A stretch of DNA of 64,000 nt, from positions 124,001 through 188,000 of the forward strand of contig JANQKC010000010.1 of the NCBI GenBank assembly GCA_028281325.1, read 5' to 3'. The DNA is from Alphaproteobacteria bacterium. GTDB lineage: Bacteria > Pseudomonadota > Alphaproteobacteria > UBA8366. The position numbers and the translations under genes are program-made. The notes under the pieces were generated by a model. The model had not been told where the DNA came from, searched no databases, and worked only from the letters and a program-made list of their open reading frames with translations. This document shows, in pieces, positions 9,204 to 18,524 of this stretch. Within the stretch, counting starts at the first letter, position 1; each line of letters opens with the position of its first letter.

Positions 9204-10274
9204 TTAAGCCATCGACGACAGGTCGCCGGACTGAACGACCCGCACCGCGGGCAAGCGGATCGTAACGGTCGTCCCTCGTCCGACCGCACTCTGCAGGTCG
9301 AGCGACCCGCCATGCAACTCCACCAGCGTCTTGGCAAGCGGCAGCCCCAGGCCGGTGCCGCCCTGCTGTCGGGTGAAGACGTTGCCGATTCGTCCGAAAT
9401 GGGACAGGGCTTTCGGAATATCGGCGCTCGCAATGCCTACGCCCGTGTCGACAACCTGAATGACGAATCCGCCATCGGCGCTGTTCCAGGCTTTGACGCA
9501 GACACGCCCGCGGGGCGGCGTAAACTTGATCGCGTTGCTGAGCAGGTTGAGCAGGACTTGCTGCAGCTTGCACGGATCGGCCCGCAACATCGGCAACCCG
9601 TCCGGCAAAATCCGGTCGATCTTGAGCGATCGCTTTGCCGCGGCCTGCTCGATCAGGCGGACCGCCGCCTCCACGATTTTCGATACTTCCAGAACCTCGT
9701 CGGCAAGGTCCACCGCCCCCGCTTCGACCATCGACAGATCGAGGATGTCGTTTACGAGGTCGAGCAAGTGAAGTCCGCTTTCGTGTATCTTATGCGCATA
9801 GTCGCCGTAGGTCGGCGTTCCCACAGGGCCCAAACGCTCGTCCTTGATGACCTCGGAAAAGCCGATGATGGCGTTCAGCGGCGTCCGCAGTTCATGACTC
9901 ATGTTGGCGAGAAACTCGGACTTCGCCCGGCTGGCCCGTTCCGCGTCCCCCTTCGCTTCGGTGAGGCTTTGCGTCGTGTTCTCGAGAATTTCGACATTCG
10001 CGGCCAATTTTCGGGTAAGTCGAATCTCCTCGCGCCAACGCCGCCACGCATACCACCCCGCCGTCGCCATCAGCGCCGGGATTGCGGCGAGCCATTCGTC
10101 GATCTCCAGATGCTCGAAATCGCGCGTGAAGTGAAAGAATTGCTCCACGAAGTCATAGGCGATGAAATTGTAGACCAAGAGGACAAGAATCACCGTCGCC
10201 AGGACCAGATCACGATTGGCCGGCTTTCGAATCCATCCGGTGCTCCGGAAAAGGATATTTCCGTGATCTTGCAT
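9204..10274 (-). CDS. Membrane sensor histidine kinase
   Basis: A protein of 356 residues. Two hydrophobic segments at about 22-40 and 61-78 bracket a short loop rich in Phe, Glu and Asp, so the sensing part is minimal. The kinase core follows: the H-box MSHELRTPLNAIIGFSE with phospho-accepting His127, the N-box (LLNLLSNAIKFTPP), the G1 box VVDTGVGIA and the G2 box [11 protein letters not shown]. No receiver domain is fused and no response regulator is adjacent, so it is an orphan kinase of the PleC/DivJ-like class often seen in alphaproteobacteria. It is divergent from the deacylase gene at 10472. Confidence 0.92.
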   Translation of the reverse strand: MQDHGNILFRSTGWIRKPANRDLVLATVILVLLVYNFIAYDFVEQFFHFTRDFEHLEIDEWLAAIPALMATAGWYAWRRWREEIRLTRKLAANVEILENTTQSLTEAKGDAERASRAKSEFLANMSHELRTPLNAIIGFSEVIKDERLGPVGTPTYGDYAHKIHESGLHLLDLVNDILDLSMVEAGAVDLADEVLEVSKIVEAAVRLIEQAAAKRSLKIDRILPDGLPMLRADPCKLQQVLLNLLSNAIKFTPPRGRVCVKAWNSADGGFVIQVVDTGVGIASADIPKALSHFGRIGNVFTRQQGGTGLGLPLAKTLVELHGGSLDLQSAVGRGTTVTIRLPAVRVVQSGDLSSMA

Positions 10275-10471
10275 TGCCTCTATCGGGTTGTTCCCGAGGT
10301 TTATCTAAAATTTTACGGAAATTTGGTTTATCAAAGCTTAAGGCCCAGAAAGCCCCTCCCAGGGCGATACCTTGCCAGGAAACGGTGTTTCGCCGATGCT
10401 ACGAGGGCAATTGCGGCGATCTGCGACCGCACTGTCCGGGTCGCCGCCCCATTGGGAAGGAGGCTCGACCA

Positions 10472-12187
10472 GTGACCGACACATCCATGCTCGTCATTCG
10501 CGGCGGCACGATTTACGACGGCTCCGGAAACGACCCCTATGACGCGGACCTCCGCGTGGAGGACGGCCGCATCGCCGAGATCGGCCCAAACCTGCCCAAG
10601 GGCGACGAGGAGATCGACGCGCGCGGCCATATGGTCACGCCGGGCTTCATCGACCTGCACACCCACTACGATGCGCAGGTGACTTGGTCCAACCGCATCA
10701 CGCCGTCGTCCTGGAACGGCGTCACCACCGCGATGATCGGCAATTGCGGCGTCGGCTTCGCCCCCTGCCTGCCGGAACAGCGCGACATGCTGGTCAAGCT
10801 GATGGAGGGCGTCGAGGATATCCCCGAAGTCGTCCTCACCGACGGTTTGCCGTGGAACTGGGAGACCTTCGAGGAATACCTGGATACTTTGGACGCTCGC
10901 CCCTACGACCTGGATGTCGTCACCCAAGTGCCGCATGCGGCGCTGCGCGTCTATGTCATGGGTGAACGCGGCGTGAACCGCGAGCCGGCGACGGCGGACG
11001 ACCGAGCCAAGATGGCGCGACTGGCGGCGGCGGGGATCGAGGCCGGCGCGTTGGGATTCTCGACGTCGCGGACGTTGAATCACCAGACGCTGGCCGGCGA
11101 GGCGATTCCGACGCTGGAGGCCGAGGAAGCCGAACTGTCCGACATCGCGGGCGCGATCAACAGCGTCGGTTCCGGCTGGATGCAGGTCATTTCCGATTTC
11201 AACGAGTCGGACGAGGAATTCGCGATGCTGCGTCGGATCGCCAAACGCGCGGGACGGCCGTTGTCGATCACCATCCTGCAACGGGACCGCAACCCCGAAT
11301 GGTGGCGCGACATCATGGGCCAGATCACCGCGGCCAACGCCGACGGCGCGCGGATCATCGGCCAGGTCCTGCCGCGCCCGACGGGCATCCTGCTGGGTTT
11401 CGAGATTTCACAAAATCCGTTCGTCGGCCGGCCAAGTTGGGACAAGGTCGCCAACCTGCCCCTGGACGAGAAGCTGACGGTCTTGCGGCAGCCGGACTTC
11501 CGGGCGCAGTTGATGTCGGAGTCCTGTCCGGACGAGAAACTGGCCTACCGCGTGTCGCACTGGGAGCGCATCTTCCCGCTGGGCGATCCGCCCAACTACG
11601 AGCCCGCACCGGAGCAGAGCATCGCGGCGCTGGCGGCGAAGGCGGGGCGCGACCCGGCCAATTTCGCCTACGACATGCTGTTGGAGAACGGCGGCAAGAC
11701 GATCTTGTACCGGCCGCTCAGCAATTACACCTATTTCAACCTCGATACCGTCGGCGACATGATGCAGCATCCGAACACGCTGGTCGGGCTCGGCGACGGC
11801 GGGGCCCATGTCGGGATCATCTGCGACGCCAGCGCGATCAGCTATCTGCTGACCCATTGGACCCGCGACCGGACCCGCGGCGATACCGTGCCGCTGCCCT
11901 GGGCGATCAAACGCCTGACCCACGACAACGCGTCGACCATCGGATTGAACGACCGCGGCTTGCTGGAGCCCGGCCGGAAGGCCGATATCAATGTCATCGA
12001 CTACGACAAGCTGCAGCTGCGGGCGCCCGAGGTGGTCTACGACCTGCCGTCGGGCGGACGGCGGCTGATCCAGAAGACCGATGGATACGCGGCGACGATC
12101 GTCGCCGGCAAACCGGTCTACCGGAACGGCGAGGCGACCGGCGCATTGCCGGGACGGCTGGTGCGCGGCATGAAGGGCGCGGCCTAG
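10472..12187 (+). CDS. N-acyl-D-amino-acid deacylase-type amidohydrolase
   Basis: A protein of 571 residues of the amidohydrolase_3 superfamily. The GTG start at 10472 is fixed by a strong Shine-Dalgarno (GGAAGGAGG at 10455-10463, eight bases away); the longer frame from 10274 has no coding character. Metal-binding motifs are visible: PGFIDLHTHYDAQ (His-x-His), the IGNCGVGFAP motif typical of D-aminoacylases, and GLGDGGAHVG. Related enzymes hydrolyse N-acyl-D-amino acids or dihydropyrimidine-like rings. The exact substrate cannot be read from the sequence. The stop codon overlaps that of the convergent DEAD-box helicase. Confidence 0.88.
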   Translation: MTDTSMLVIRGGTIYDGSGNDPYDADLRVEDGRIAEIGPNLPKGDEEIDARGHMVTPGFIDLHTHYDAQVTWSNRITPSSWNGVTTAMIGNCGVGFAPCLPEQRDMLVKLMEGVEDIPEVVLTDGLPWNWETFEEYLDTLDARPYDLDVVTQVPHAALRVYVMGERGVNREPATADDRAKMARLAAAGIEAGALGFSTSRTLNHQTLAGEAIPTLEAEEAELSDIAGAINSVGSGWMQVISDFNESDEEFAMLRRIAKRAGRPLSITILQRDRNPEWWRDIMGQITAANADGARIIGQVLPRPTGILLGFEISQNPFVGRPSWDKVANLPLDEKLTVLRQPDFRAQLMSESCPDEKLAYRVSHWERIFPLGDPPNYEPAPEQSIAALAAKAGRDPANFAYDMLLENGGKTILYRPLSNYTYFNLDTVGDMMQHPNTLVGLGDGGAHVGIICDASAISYLLTHWTRDRTRGDTVPLPWAIKRLTHDNASTIGLNDRGLLEPGRKADINVIDYDKLQLRAPEVVYDLPSGGRRLIQKTDGYAATIVAGKPVYRNGEATGALPGRLVRGMKGAA

Positions 12188-13551
12188 GCCGCGCGCCGCC
12201 GGCGGCGGCGGTTGGGCCGCCCGTTCCCTTTCCCGCCGGGCTGATTTGCACCGGGTTGGCTTGCCCCGGTTGAGGGCGATTGCGCGGGCCCTCGTTTCCG
12301 CCCCTGGGGTTTCGAGCCTTTCGGCTTCGATTTCTTGTGCTTCGCGCGCCACGGCTTGCCCGCGCCCGGCTTCCGCGCCCCCGGTTTTCCGGAACTGGGC
12401 CGGTCCTGGTTCGCCGGTTGCGGCGCATCGCCGACAACCGTCAGCGATCGCTTGATCAGCCGTTCGATATCGCGAAGCTGATCGCGTTCACTCGGGTCGC
12501 AGAAGGAAATCGCCACGCCGCTGGCGCCGGCCCGGGCGGTCCGACCGATCCGGTGAACATAGCTTTCCGGATCGCGCGGCAGATCGTAATTGATCACATG
12601 CGACACGTCGTCCACGTCGATACCGCGCGACACGATATCGGTGGCGACCAAAACCCGCGAGCGGCCTTTCCGGAAACTCGCCAGCGCCTTCTCGCGGGCA
12701 CCCTGCGTCTTGTCGCCATGGATCGCCACGCTTTCCACCCCGCTCGCCGTGATCTGCCTCGCAAGGCGGTCGGCGCCGCGCTTCGTTCGGGTGAAGACGA
12801 TAACGCTCGACAGGTCGGAATCTTTGAGCAGCGCGGTGAGCAGCTTGCGCTTGCCGCCACCGGCGGCGTGATAGACGCGCTGGTCGATACGGTCGACGGC
12901 GATCGACTTGGCCGCGATCTCGACCCGCACCGGATCGGTCAGCATATCCTGCGCCAGGCGCGCGACATCGCGCGGCATGGTCGCCGAAAACAGCATCGAT
13001 TGCCGGGTTTCGGGCAATTGATCGATGATTTTCCGGACATCCCGGATGAAGCCCATGTCGAGCATGCGGTCGGCTTCGTCCAGCACCAGATGTTGCGCCT
13101 GGCGCAGATCGACACGCCGCTGTTGCACCAGATCGAGAAGACGCCCCGGCGTCGCGATCAGGATATCGACGCCGCGCTGCATCGCCTTGGCTTGCGCGCG
13201 CTGGCTGACGCCGCCCATGATCACGGTATGCCGCAAACCGCTGCGGCGGCCGTAGACCTTGACGCTGTCGGCGATCTGGTTGGCAAGTTCGCGCGTCGGC
13301 GCGAGGATCAGGGCGCGGGCGACCCGCGGCATCAGTTGACGACGATCCTCGCCGAGCTGCTGCAGCACCGGCAAGACGAACGCCGCAGTCTTGCCGGTGC
13401 CTGTCTGGGCAAGGCCGAGCAGATCCCTGCCGTCGAGCAGCGTCGGGATGGCCTGCGCCTGGATCGGCGTCGGCGTATGGTGGTTCGCGTCGGTCAAGGC
13501 ACGCACCAAGCTCTCGGAAAGCCCGAGCGCGGAAAATCTCGAAGTCGTCAA
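12184..13551 (-). CDS. DEAD-box RNA helicase, RhlE-like, TTG start
   Basis: A protein of 455 residues if initiated at TTG 13551. That start is chosen because AAGGAG lies seven bases upstream and because the residues that follow (TTSRFSALGLSESLVRAL) match the usual RhlE/DEAD Q-motif leader; the open frame goes on for 28 more codons to 13635 without family similarity. Helicase motifs occur in order: PTPIQAQAIP (Q), AQTGTGKTAAF (I), PTRELANQI (Ia), VLDEADRMLDMGF (II), FSATMP (III), and HRIGRTARAG (VI). A long Lys/Arg/Gly/Pro-rich tail is typical of RNA-binding extensions. It would remodel ribosomes, RNA decay complexes or cold-shock RNAs in the cytoplasm. Confidence 0.93.
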   Translation of the reverse strand: MTTSRFSALGLSESLVRALTDANHHTPTPIQAQAIPTLLDGRDLLGLAQTGTGKTAAFVLPVLQQLGEDRRQLMPRVARALILAPTRELANQIADSVKVYGRRSGLRHTVIMGGVSQRAQAKAMQRGVDILIATPGRLLDLVQQRRVDLRQAQHLVLDEADRMLDMGFIRDVRKIIDQLPETRQSMLFSATMPRDVARLAQDMLTDPVRVEIAAKSIAVDRIDQRVYHAAGGGKRKLLTALLKDSDLSSVIVFTRTKRGADRLARQITASGVESVAIHGDKTQGAREKALASFRKGRSRVLVATDIVSRGIDVDDVSHVINYDLPRDPESYVHRIGRTARAGASGVAISFCDPSERDQLRDIERLIKRSLTVVGDAPQPANQDRPSSGKPGARKPGAGKPWRAKHKKSKPKGSKPQGRKRGPAQSPSTGASQPGANQPGGKGNGRPNRRRRRRAA

Positions 13552-13792
13552 AAAACAGTCTCCTTGTGCGCCAAGCCGGGGCCGGTCGGAACCGGCCGCA
13601 CCGACAATCGGCGTGTCGCCTGTCCCCACGCGCACCTGGAGTTAGCGGAATGTCTTAAAAGCGGTCTCGAAATGGATAACCCACGGATAAAACCGAGTGA
13701 ATCGCGCAATCGCGAGCGTACCGCGCCCGCTAAATGAGCGTTTCCGGGTGGGAAGTCAAGCACTACCCAAGGGGATAAAGGATCCAAACGGA

Positions 13793-14824
13793 TTATTCCG
13801 CTGGCGGCGGGACGGTGCGGCGGTCCGTATACGCACCATCGGGCAAGCGCCGCGTGATCGTCACCGTACCGACAAGCCGCTCCCGCATGGCGCGGGCGCC
13901 CGGGATTCTCCGCCCGAAAGTCAGGAAGCCCCGCGCGCCCCGCTTGGCGGCGGTCCGCGTTTGTTTGAACAAGAGCTTGCCGTCCTTATCGCGAAGCACG
14001 AAGGCGACCGTATCGCCCGCTTCCACACCGAACACGTCCGCCCATAGATAAACCTTGTCGTCGGTCAGCCCCGACAGCCAGGGCAGGAAGGTCCCATTAC
14101 GGATCGCGGCCGGGTCGGGCCGATAGTTGGCGAGGCCGACGTTGTAGATTTCGACCGGGCGATACCGCAACTGCCGCGCCACCGCGCCCGTCCAGATCGG
14201 GGCGGGCGTGCCGCCGCAGCCGACGGCCCGGTCGACCCCCAGAAACGGATCGACGACCTTGCCGTCGCGTTTCGTCTGGAAATGAAGATGCGGAAAACTC
14301 GTCTTGCCGCTCAGCCCGACCTTGCCGAGCGTCTGTCCCGGCGTGACGGATTGACCGCGTTTGACGACCACCGAGCCGCGCCGCAAATGACAATACTGCG
14401 TGGTCCATCCATTGCCGTGGTCCACCAGCACGCCGTTGCCGCATTCCCGCGTCGCCACCGTCGCCGGGTCGATATCCCGGAAATTGACGTCCTTCATGCC
14501 GTCGCGCACCGCTCTCACGACGCCCGGCGCCGCCGCCAGGATGGCCACGCCGCGCCGCATCGCGGCCAAATCGCGGATCGCGAAATCGACCCCCTTGTGA
14601 TCATCGTAGGACCGGCCACCGCAGGCGAAGTCGCGCACCTTCGGCCCGGCGGCGACATCGACATGATAGGCCACCCAGCAATCGTCGCCGGGCGTGCAGG
14701 CGATCGGCAACGTGAATTCGATGGCCGATGATGGCGCGGCACATATCAGGCCGGCGAAAAGGCCCGCGGTGCGGAGCGCCCAGGGCGTCAGATATCGCCG
14801 CTCGTTTGTGACACGCCGTTTCAT
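13793..14824 (-). CDS. M23 (LytM) family metallopeptidase, exported
   Basis: A protein of 343 residues with an N-terminal signal-like segment (LRTAGLFAGLICAAPSSA) ending near residue 34. The LytM zinc site is visible as DDHKGVDFAIRD (HxxxD) and FPHLHFQ (HxH), so the enzyme is probably active in cutting peptidoglycan cross-bridges or a related target in the periplasm. Long, basic regions after the catalytic domain are not assigned. Two bases separate its ATG from the stop of the HlyD gene at 14827, so both are almost certainly one operon. A peptidase paired with a membrane-fusion protein is an unusual combination. Confidence 0.9.
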   Translation of the reverse strand: MKRRVTNERRYLTPWALRTAGLFAGLICAAPSSAIEFTLPIACTPGDDCWVAYHVDVAAGPKVRDFACGGRSYDDHKGVDFAIRDLAAMRRGVAILAAAPGVVRAVRDGMKDVNFRDIDPATVATRECGNGVLVDHGNGWTTQYCHLRRGSVVVKRGQSVTPGQTLGKVGLSGKTSFPHLHFQTKRDGKVVDPFLGVDRAVGCGGTPAPIWTGAVARQLRYRPVEIYNVGLANYRPDPAAIRNGTFLPWLSGLTDDKVYLWADVFGVEAGDTVAFVLRDKDGKLLFKQTRTAAKRGARGFLTFGRRIPGARAMRERLVGTVTITRRLPDGAYTDRRTVPPPAE

Positions 14825-14826
14825 GC

Positions 14827-15933
14827 CTAGCGGGACCAGAGCTTGATGTTGTCGTAGATCCGGATGTTCACGTTGCCGCGCATCCCCGGCGTGATGACCG
14901 GCGGCGGATTGTCGATCGATATCCGCACTGGCACCCGTTCCGCCCCGCTGCGGGGCCGTTTCCGTCCCGCCACGCCGTTGCCGGCCCCGCGGGTCGTGAC
15001 GCTGCCCACCTGCCGGACCCGGCCGTAGAAATCCCTGAACGGGTAAGCGTCCAGATCGATCAGGACCTCCTGTCCGGTACGGACGTGGCGGATTTGGCCT
15101 TCGTCGACATAAGCCTCGATCCAGAAGAGTTCGGGGTCGTGCAGCATGAGGATATTGACGCCGTCCTCGACATATTCGCCCTTATAGCGGTGGATCTTGC
15201 CGACCACCCCGTCGATCGGGCTGGTGATATGCCGGTGCTTCAGGCGCAGTTCCTGCTTCTTGATCAGGTCCTGGATTTTGGTCTCCCGAATGAACGAGAC
15301 CTGAATCTTATTGTCCATGACCGCCAACTGCCTTTTGGTCGCGTTGAGTTGATCGAGTTCGCGCTTGGCGACCGCAATGTTGGATCGCAACAGGTCCGCG
15401 CGGCCTTCGAGCACCAGGGTCTTGTCCTGCTCGGCGATCAGGACGGATTCGGGCCTGAGTTTTCGGCCGACCAGCACATTCGTCCGCGACAGGTCCTTGC
15501 GCGCCAGCACCAGGCGGTCGTCGACCGACGCCAGTTCCACTTCCAACGTGCGGATCTTTTCACGCTGCGTCGCCAGCTTCGTCCCCAGCTCCTCTTCGAA
15601 GACGTCGCGCTCGATCTGCAGGCGGGCGCGGTTGCCCTGTTCCAGCGCAAGATCGGTTTCGAGCGCCCTGATGCTCAGCCGGACATCGTCGTGTTCCAGC
15701 GTCACGATCAATTGGCCCTTGGAGACCGGGCTGCCCTCAGCCACGAAGACTTTCTCGATCTTGCCGTCGATCCGGGATGAGATATCCGTGAATTCGGTCT
15801 GCACCACCACGTCGTTTTCGTAGACGTGGGTGAACCAATAGAATACCTCGTAAACAAGCAGGACAAACGCACCGACCAGCACCAAGCCGATCAAGGGTTT
15901 GACTTTCGCTTTGAGCGCCTTTTCCGAAATCAT
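14827..15933 (-). CDS. HlyD-family periplasmic adaptor (membrane fusion protein)
   Basis: A protein of 368 residues: one N-terminal membrane helix (about 13-33), a split biotinyl-lipoyl domain (first half RIDGKIEKVFVAEGSPVSKG, second half ITSPIDGVVGKIHRYKGEYV) flanking a long alpha-hairpin of coiled-coil character (about 85-230), and a beta-barrel C-terminus. Such proteins bridge an inner-membrane pump to an outer-membrane channel. No ABC transporter, RND pump or TolC homologue is in the same operon; instead the M23 peptidase follows after two bases and an MFS exporter starts divergently 99 bases upstream. The adaptor could serve that MFS protein. Confidence 0.9.
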   Translation of the reverse strand: MISEKALKAKVKPLIGLVLVGAFVLLVYEVFYWFTHVYENDVVVQTEFTDISSRIDGKIEKVFVAEGSPVSKGQLIVTLEHDDVRLSIRALETDLALEQGNRARLQIERDVFEEELGTKLATQREKIRTLEVELASVDDRLVLARKDLSRTNVLVGRKLRPESVLIAEQDKTLVLEGRADLLRSNIAVAKRELDQLNATKRQLAVMDNKIQVSFIRETKIQDLIKKQELRLKHRHITSPIDGVVGKIHRYKGEYVEDGVNILMLHDPELFWIEAYVDEGQIRHVRTGQEVLIDLDAYPFRDFYGRVRQVGSVTTRGAGNGVAGRKRPRSGAERVPVRISIDNPPPVITPGMRGNVNIRIYDNIKLWSR

Positions 15934-16032
15934 CTTACCGGGTGAGACCGTTATCCGTTTCCGTCCTTACGGGATTCAGCCTATCGCGCCCATGAATGCC
16001 CGTCGACTTCGGCCATCCGGACGCACCGGCCG

Positions 16033-17280
16033 GTGAGCGCGGGTCCACCCCCCACCCCGCCGAAAAGCGGGGTTCCGGCGCTGCTGACCGATCCGAATTA
16101 CCTGCGGATCTGGATCGTCGGCGCGCTGACCGGGTTCATCCGATGGTTCCAGCTCCTCGCCCTCGGCGTCTATACCTTCGAGATCACCGACTCGCCTTTC
16201 CTGGTGTCGCTCGTGCCGATGCTCTGGGGATTGCCGTTGACCTTCGGCGGCCCGATCATCGGCGGCATCGCCGACCGGGTGAACCGCAAGGTCTTTCTCA
16301 TCCTCGGGATCGCCATGATCCTGATCGTCGCGGCGGTCATGGCGTTCCTCGCCCATATCGGCGAACTGGCGTTCGGGCATATCGCCGTCGCATCGATTTT
16401 CAGCGGCCTGTTCTGGGCGACCGACCTGCCGCTGCGCCGCCGCCTGATCGGCGATGTGGCGGGCCCGAACCTCGCCGCCGCGATGAGCCTGGATTCGGCG
16501 ACCAACAGCGCCACCCGCATGCTCGGCCCCTTCATCGGCGGCGTGATGTTGCAGTGGTTCGGCATCGTCGGCGTCTACGCGCTGAGCACCGTTGTCTACG
16601 CCACGGCCTTGCTGTTGATCTTCTGGGTCCGCCTGCCGGCGCAAACGATCAGCACGGTGACGCCGTCGCTGATCCGCGACCTCGCCGCCGGCATCCGCTT
16701 CGCGCTCGGCAACTGGGAACTGCGGCGCGTGCTGGCGGTCACCATCGTGATCAATATCTTCGGCTTTCCGTTCACGTCGATGATCCCGATCCTGGGGCGG
16801 GATCAGCTCGGCCTGACGCCGTCGCTCGTGGGCTTTCTCTCCAGCCTCGAAGGGGCGGGCGCGTTCATCGGCGGCATGATCCTCGCCGTGATCGCGAAGC
16901 CCGCCTACTACGGCCGAATTTTCGTCGGCGGGTCTATTGGGTGCCTCGCCGCCATTCTCTATCTGGGAATTCTCGCCGCCGTCGCCGGCGGTCCGCACCA
17001 CTCCTTCATCGCCGCCTCCCTGACGCTGACCGTGATCGGTCTCGCCATGGCCGGCTTCGCGTCGATGCAAAGCACCCTGACCTATATGAACGCCTCGGCG
17101 GAGTATCGCAGCCGCGTGATGGGCGTCCTCGCGCTTTGTATCGGCACCGGGCCGCTGGGATTCCTCAATGTCGGCTGGCTTGCGGAAACATTCGGGCTGC
17201 CGACCGCGCTCATCGTGATGGCGGCGGAAGGCCTGTTTGCGATGCTGCTGCTGTGGTACTGGGGCGTGCTCAAGCGCTAG
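16033..17280 (+). CDS. MFS transporter (EntS/exporter-like)
   Basis: A protein of 415 residues with about ten to twelve hydrophobic helices, starting at GTG 16033. The second loop carries a recognisable MFS motif, GGIADRVNRKVFLI, and the layout (a TDLPLRRRLIGDVAG loop, SATRMLGPFIGG helix 5, and FTSMIPILGRDQLGL after the central loop) resembles the MFS-3 / enterobactin-exporter group. Substrate unknown; probably an exporter. It is divergent from the HlyD-M23 pair. The GTG start lacks a strong Shine-Dalgarno, so the first few residues (a Pro-rich tail) are less sure. Confidence 0.87.
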   Translation: MSAGPPPTPPKSGVPALLTDPNYLRIWIVGALTGFIRWFQLLALGVYTFEITDSPFLVSLVPMLWGLPLTFGGPIIGGIADRVNRKVFLILGIAMILIVAAVMAFLAHIGELAFGHIAVASIFSGLFWATDLPLRRRLIGDVAGPNLAAAMSLDSATNSATRMLGPFIGGVMLQWFGIVGVYALSTVVYATALLLIFWVRLPAQTISTVTPSLIRDLAAGIRFALGNWELRRVLAVTIVINIFGFPFTSMIPILGRDQLGLTPSLVGFLSSLEGAGAFIGGMILAVIAKPAYYGRIFVGGSIGCLAAILYLGILAAVAGGPHHSFIAASLTLTVIGLAMAGFASMQSTLTYMNASAEYRSRVMGVLALCIGTGPLGFLNVGWLAETFGLPTALIVMAAEGLFAMLLLWYWGVLKR

Positions 17281-17295
17281 CGCGCCGCGGTGCTC

Positions 17296-18321
17296 CTACT
17301 GGAACGCCGGCATGACCTCCTCGGCGAACAGCTTCATCGAGTTCAGCACCTGGTCCTGGCGGAGGTCGCCGAACCAGCAGCTCGCATTGAAATGGTCGAT
17401 CTGCATCGCGTCCCGGATTTCTTCGAGCCGGGCGATGCAGGTCTTGGGCGTCCCGATGACGAAATACCGTTCGAGCAGTTCCTCGGTGCTCGGCTCGTTG
17501 TCGAAGGGCACCGCGATCGCGCGCCCGTTTTCGACCCGCTGCAACCCCTGGCGCAGGCTGAGGGTCACCCGCATGTTCCAGCGCGCCTGCTCGACGATTT
17601 CCGGCAGTTCCGATTCGTCCTGGGTGACATAGACCGGGCGCTGCGTGCTGACCCGAATCTTCGACTTCACCGCCGAATCGGTGATCGTTTCGTCGAAGAC
17701 CTTGCGGAACCCGCGCAGCCGTTCGATCGGCACGCCGAAGCCGCCCGACACCAGGTTGAACCCGCGCCGGGCCGTCGCGACGATCGACTCGGCGCTCTGC
17801 CCGACGACCCAGATCGGCGGGTGCGGGTCCTGTTTCGGGGTCGGAAACACGCTGGTCTCGTCGAACTTGTAGTATTTGCCGTCGTATCCGAAGGGTTCGC
17901 CCTTGAACGCCGCGAGCAGGATATCGACGCCTTCCTCGAACCGTTCGCGGCTTTCGTCCAGGGTGTGACCCAAGCGCTCGAACTCGTACGGCTGATAGCC
18001 CCGGCCAAGCCCCACGTCGAGACGGCCCCCGCTCAACAGGTCGGCGGTGGCGATCTCCTCGGCGACGATAAGCGGATGATGCAGCGGCAGCACGACCACG
18101 GCCGAGCCGACCCGGATACGCTCGGTCTTGCTGGCCAGATGGGTCGCGTATTGCAGCGGCCGCGAGAGATACCCGTAGGTGGAGAAGTGATGCTCGGCGC
18201 ACCAGATGCTTTCGAAGCCGAGCGCGTCCGCGGTTTGCGCGATTTCGGTGCCGCGGGCGAAGATCTCTTCCGGGCTTCGCGCCGTCGGCGTCTGCAGCAG
18301 CAGAAAAGTTCCGAAATCCAT
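17296..18321 (-). CDS. LLM-class (luciferase-like) flavin-dependent monooxygenase
   Basis: A protein of 341 residues in the bacterial-luciferase family. N-terminal MDFGTFLLLQTP, the SIWCAEHHFSTYGYLS segment, RVGSAVVVLPLHHP, and the phosphate-binding GRLDVGLGRGYQPYEF stretch are family hallmarks. These enzymes use FMNH2 (or F420) and oxygen to oxidise a variety of substrates. A flavin reductase partner is not visible nearby. The substrate is unknown. It stands alone on the minus strand between the convergent MFS gene and the divergent GMC oxidoreductase; the start at 18321 is the first in-frame ATG and matches the family start. Confidence 0.92.
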   Translation of the reverse strand: MDFGTFLLLQTPTARSPEEIFARGTEIAQTADALGFESIWCAEHHFSTYGYLSRPLQYATHLASKTERIRVGSAVVVLPLHHPLIVAEEIATADLLSGGRLDVGLGRGYQPYEFERLGHTLDESRERFEEGVDILLAAFKGEPFGYDGKYYKFDETSVFPTPKQDPHPPIWVVGQSAESIVATARRGFNLVSGGFGVPIERLRGFRKVFDETITDSAVKSKIRVSTQRPVYVTQDESELPEIVEQARWNMRVTLSLRQGLQRVENGRAIAVPFDNEPSTEELLERYFVIGTPKTCIARLEEIRDAMQIDHFNASCWFGDLRQDQVLNSMKLFAEEVMPAFQ

Positions 18322-18524
18322 GGATGTCTCCCTTGGGTATGGTCATGAGGCCACCGCCATCCGGCCCTGCCCGCAACAGTAGCAAAGAGCAAAGCACCGC
18401 CGCAAAAACAACCGGGACTGGGCCGGTGTCTCCGCGCCGCGCCATCGCAAGCTGCATGAATTTTCATGTCGCGTTATTCTATAACCGCGTCGAACAAAAA
18501 AACGCATCGGGAGCGAAGCGAGCC

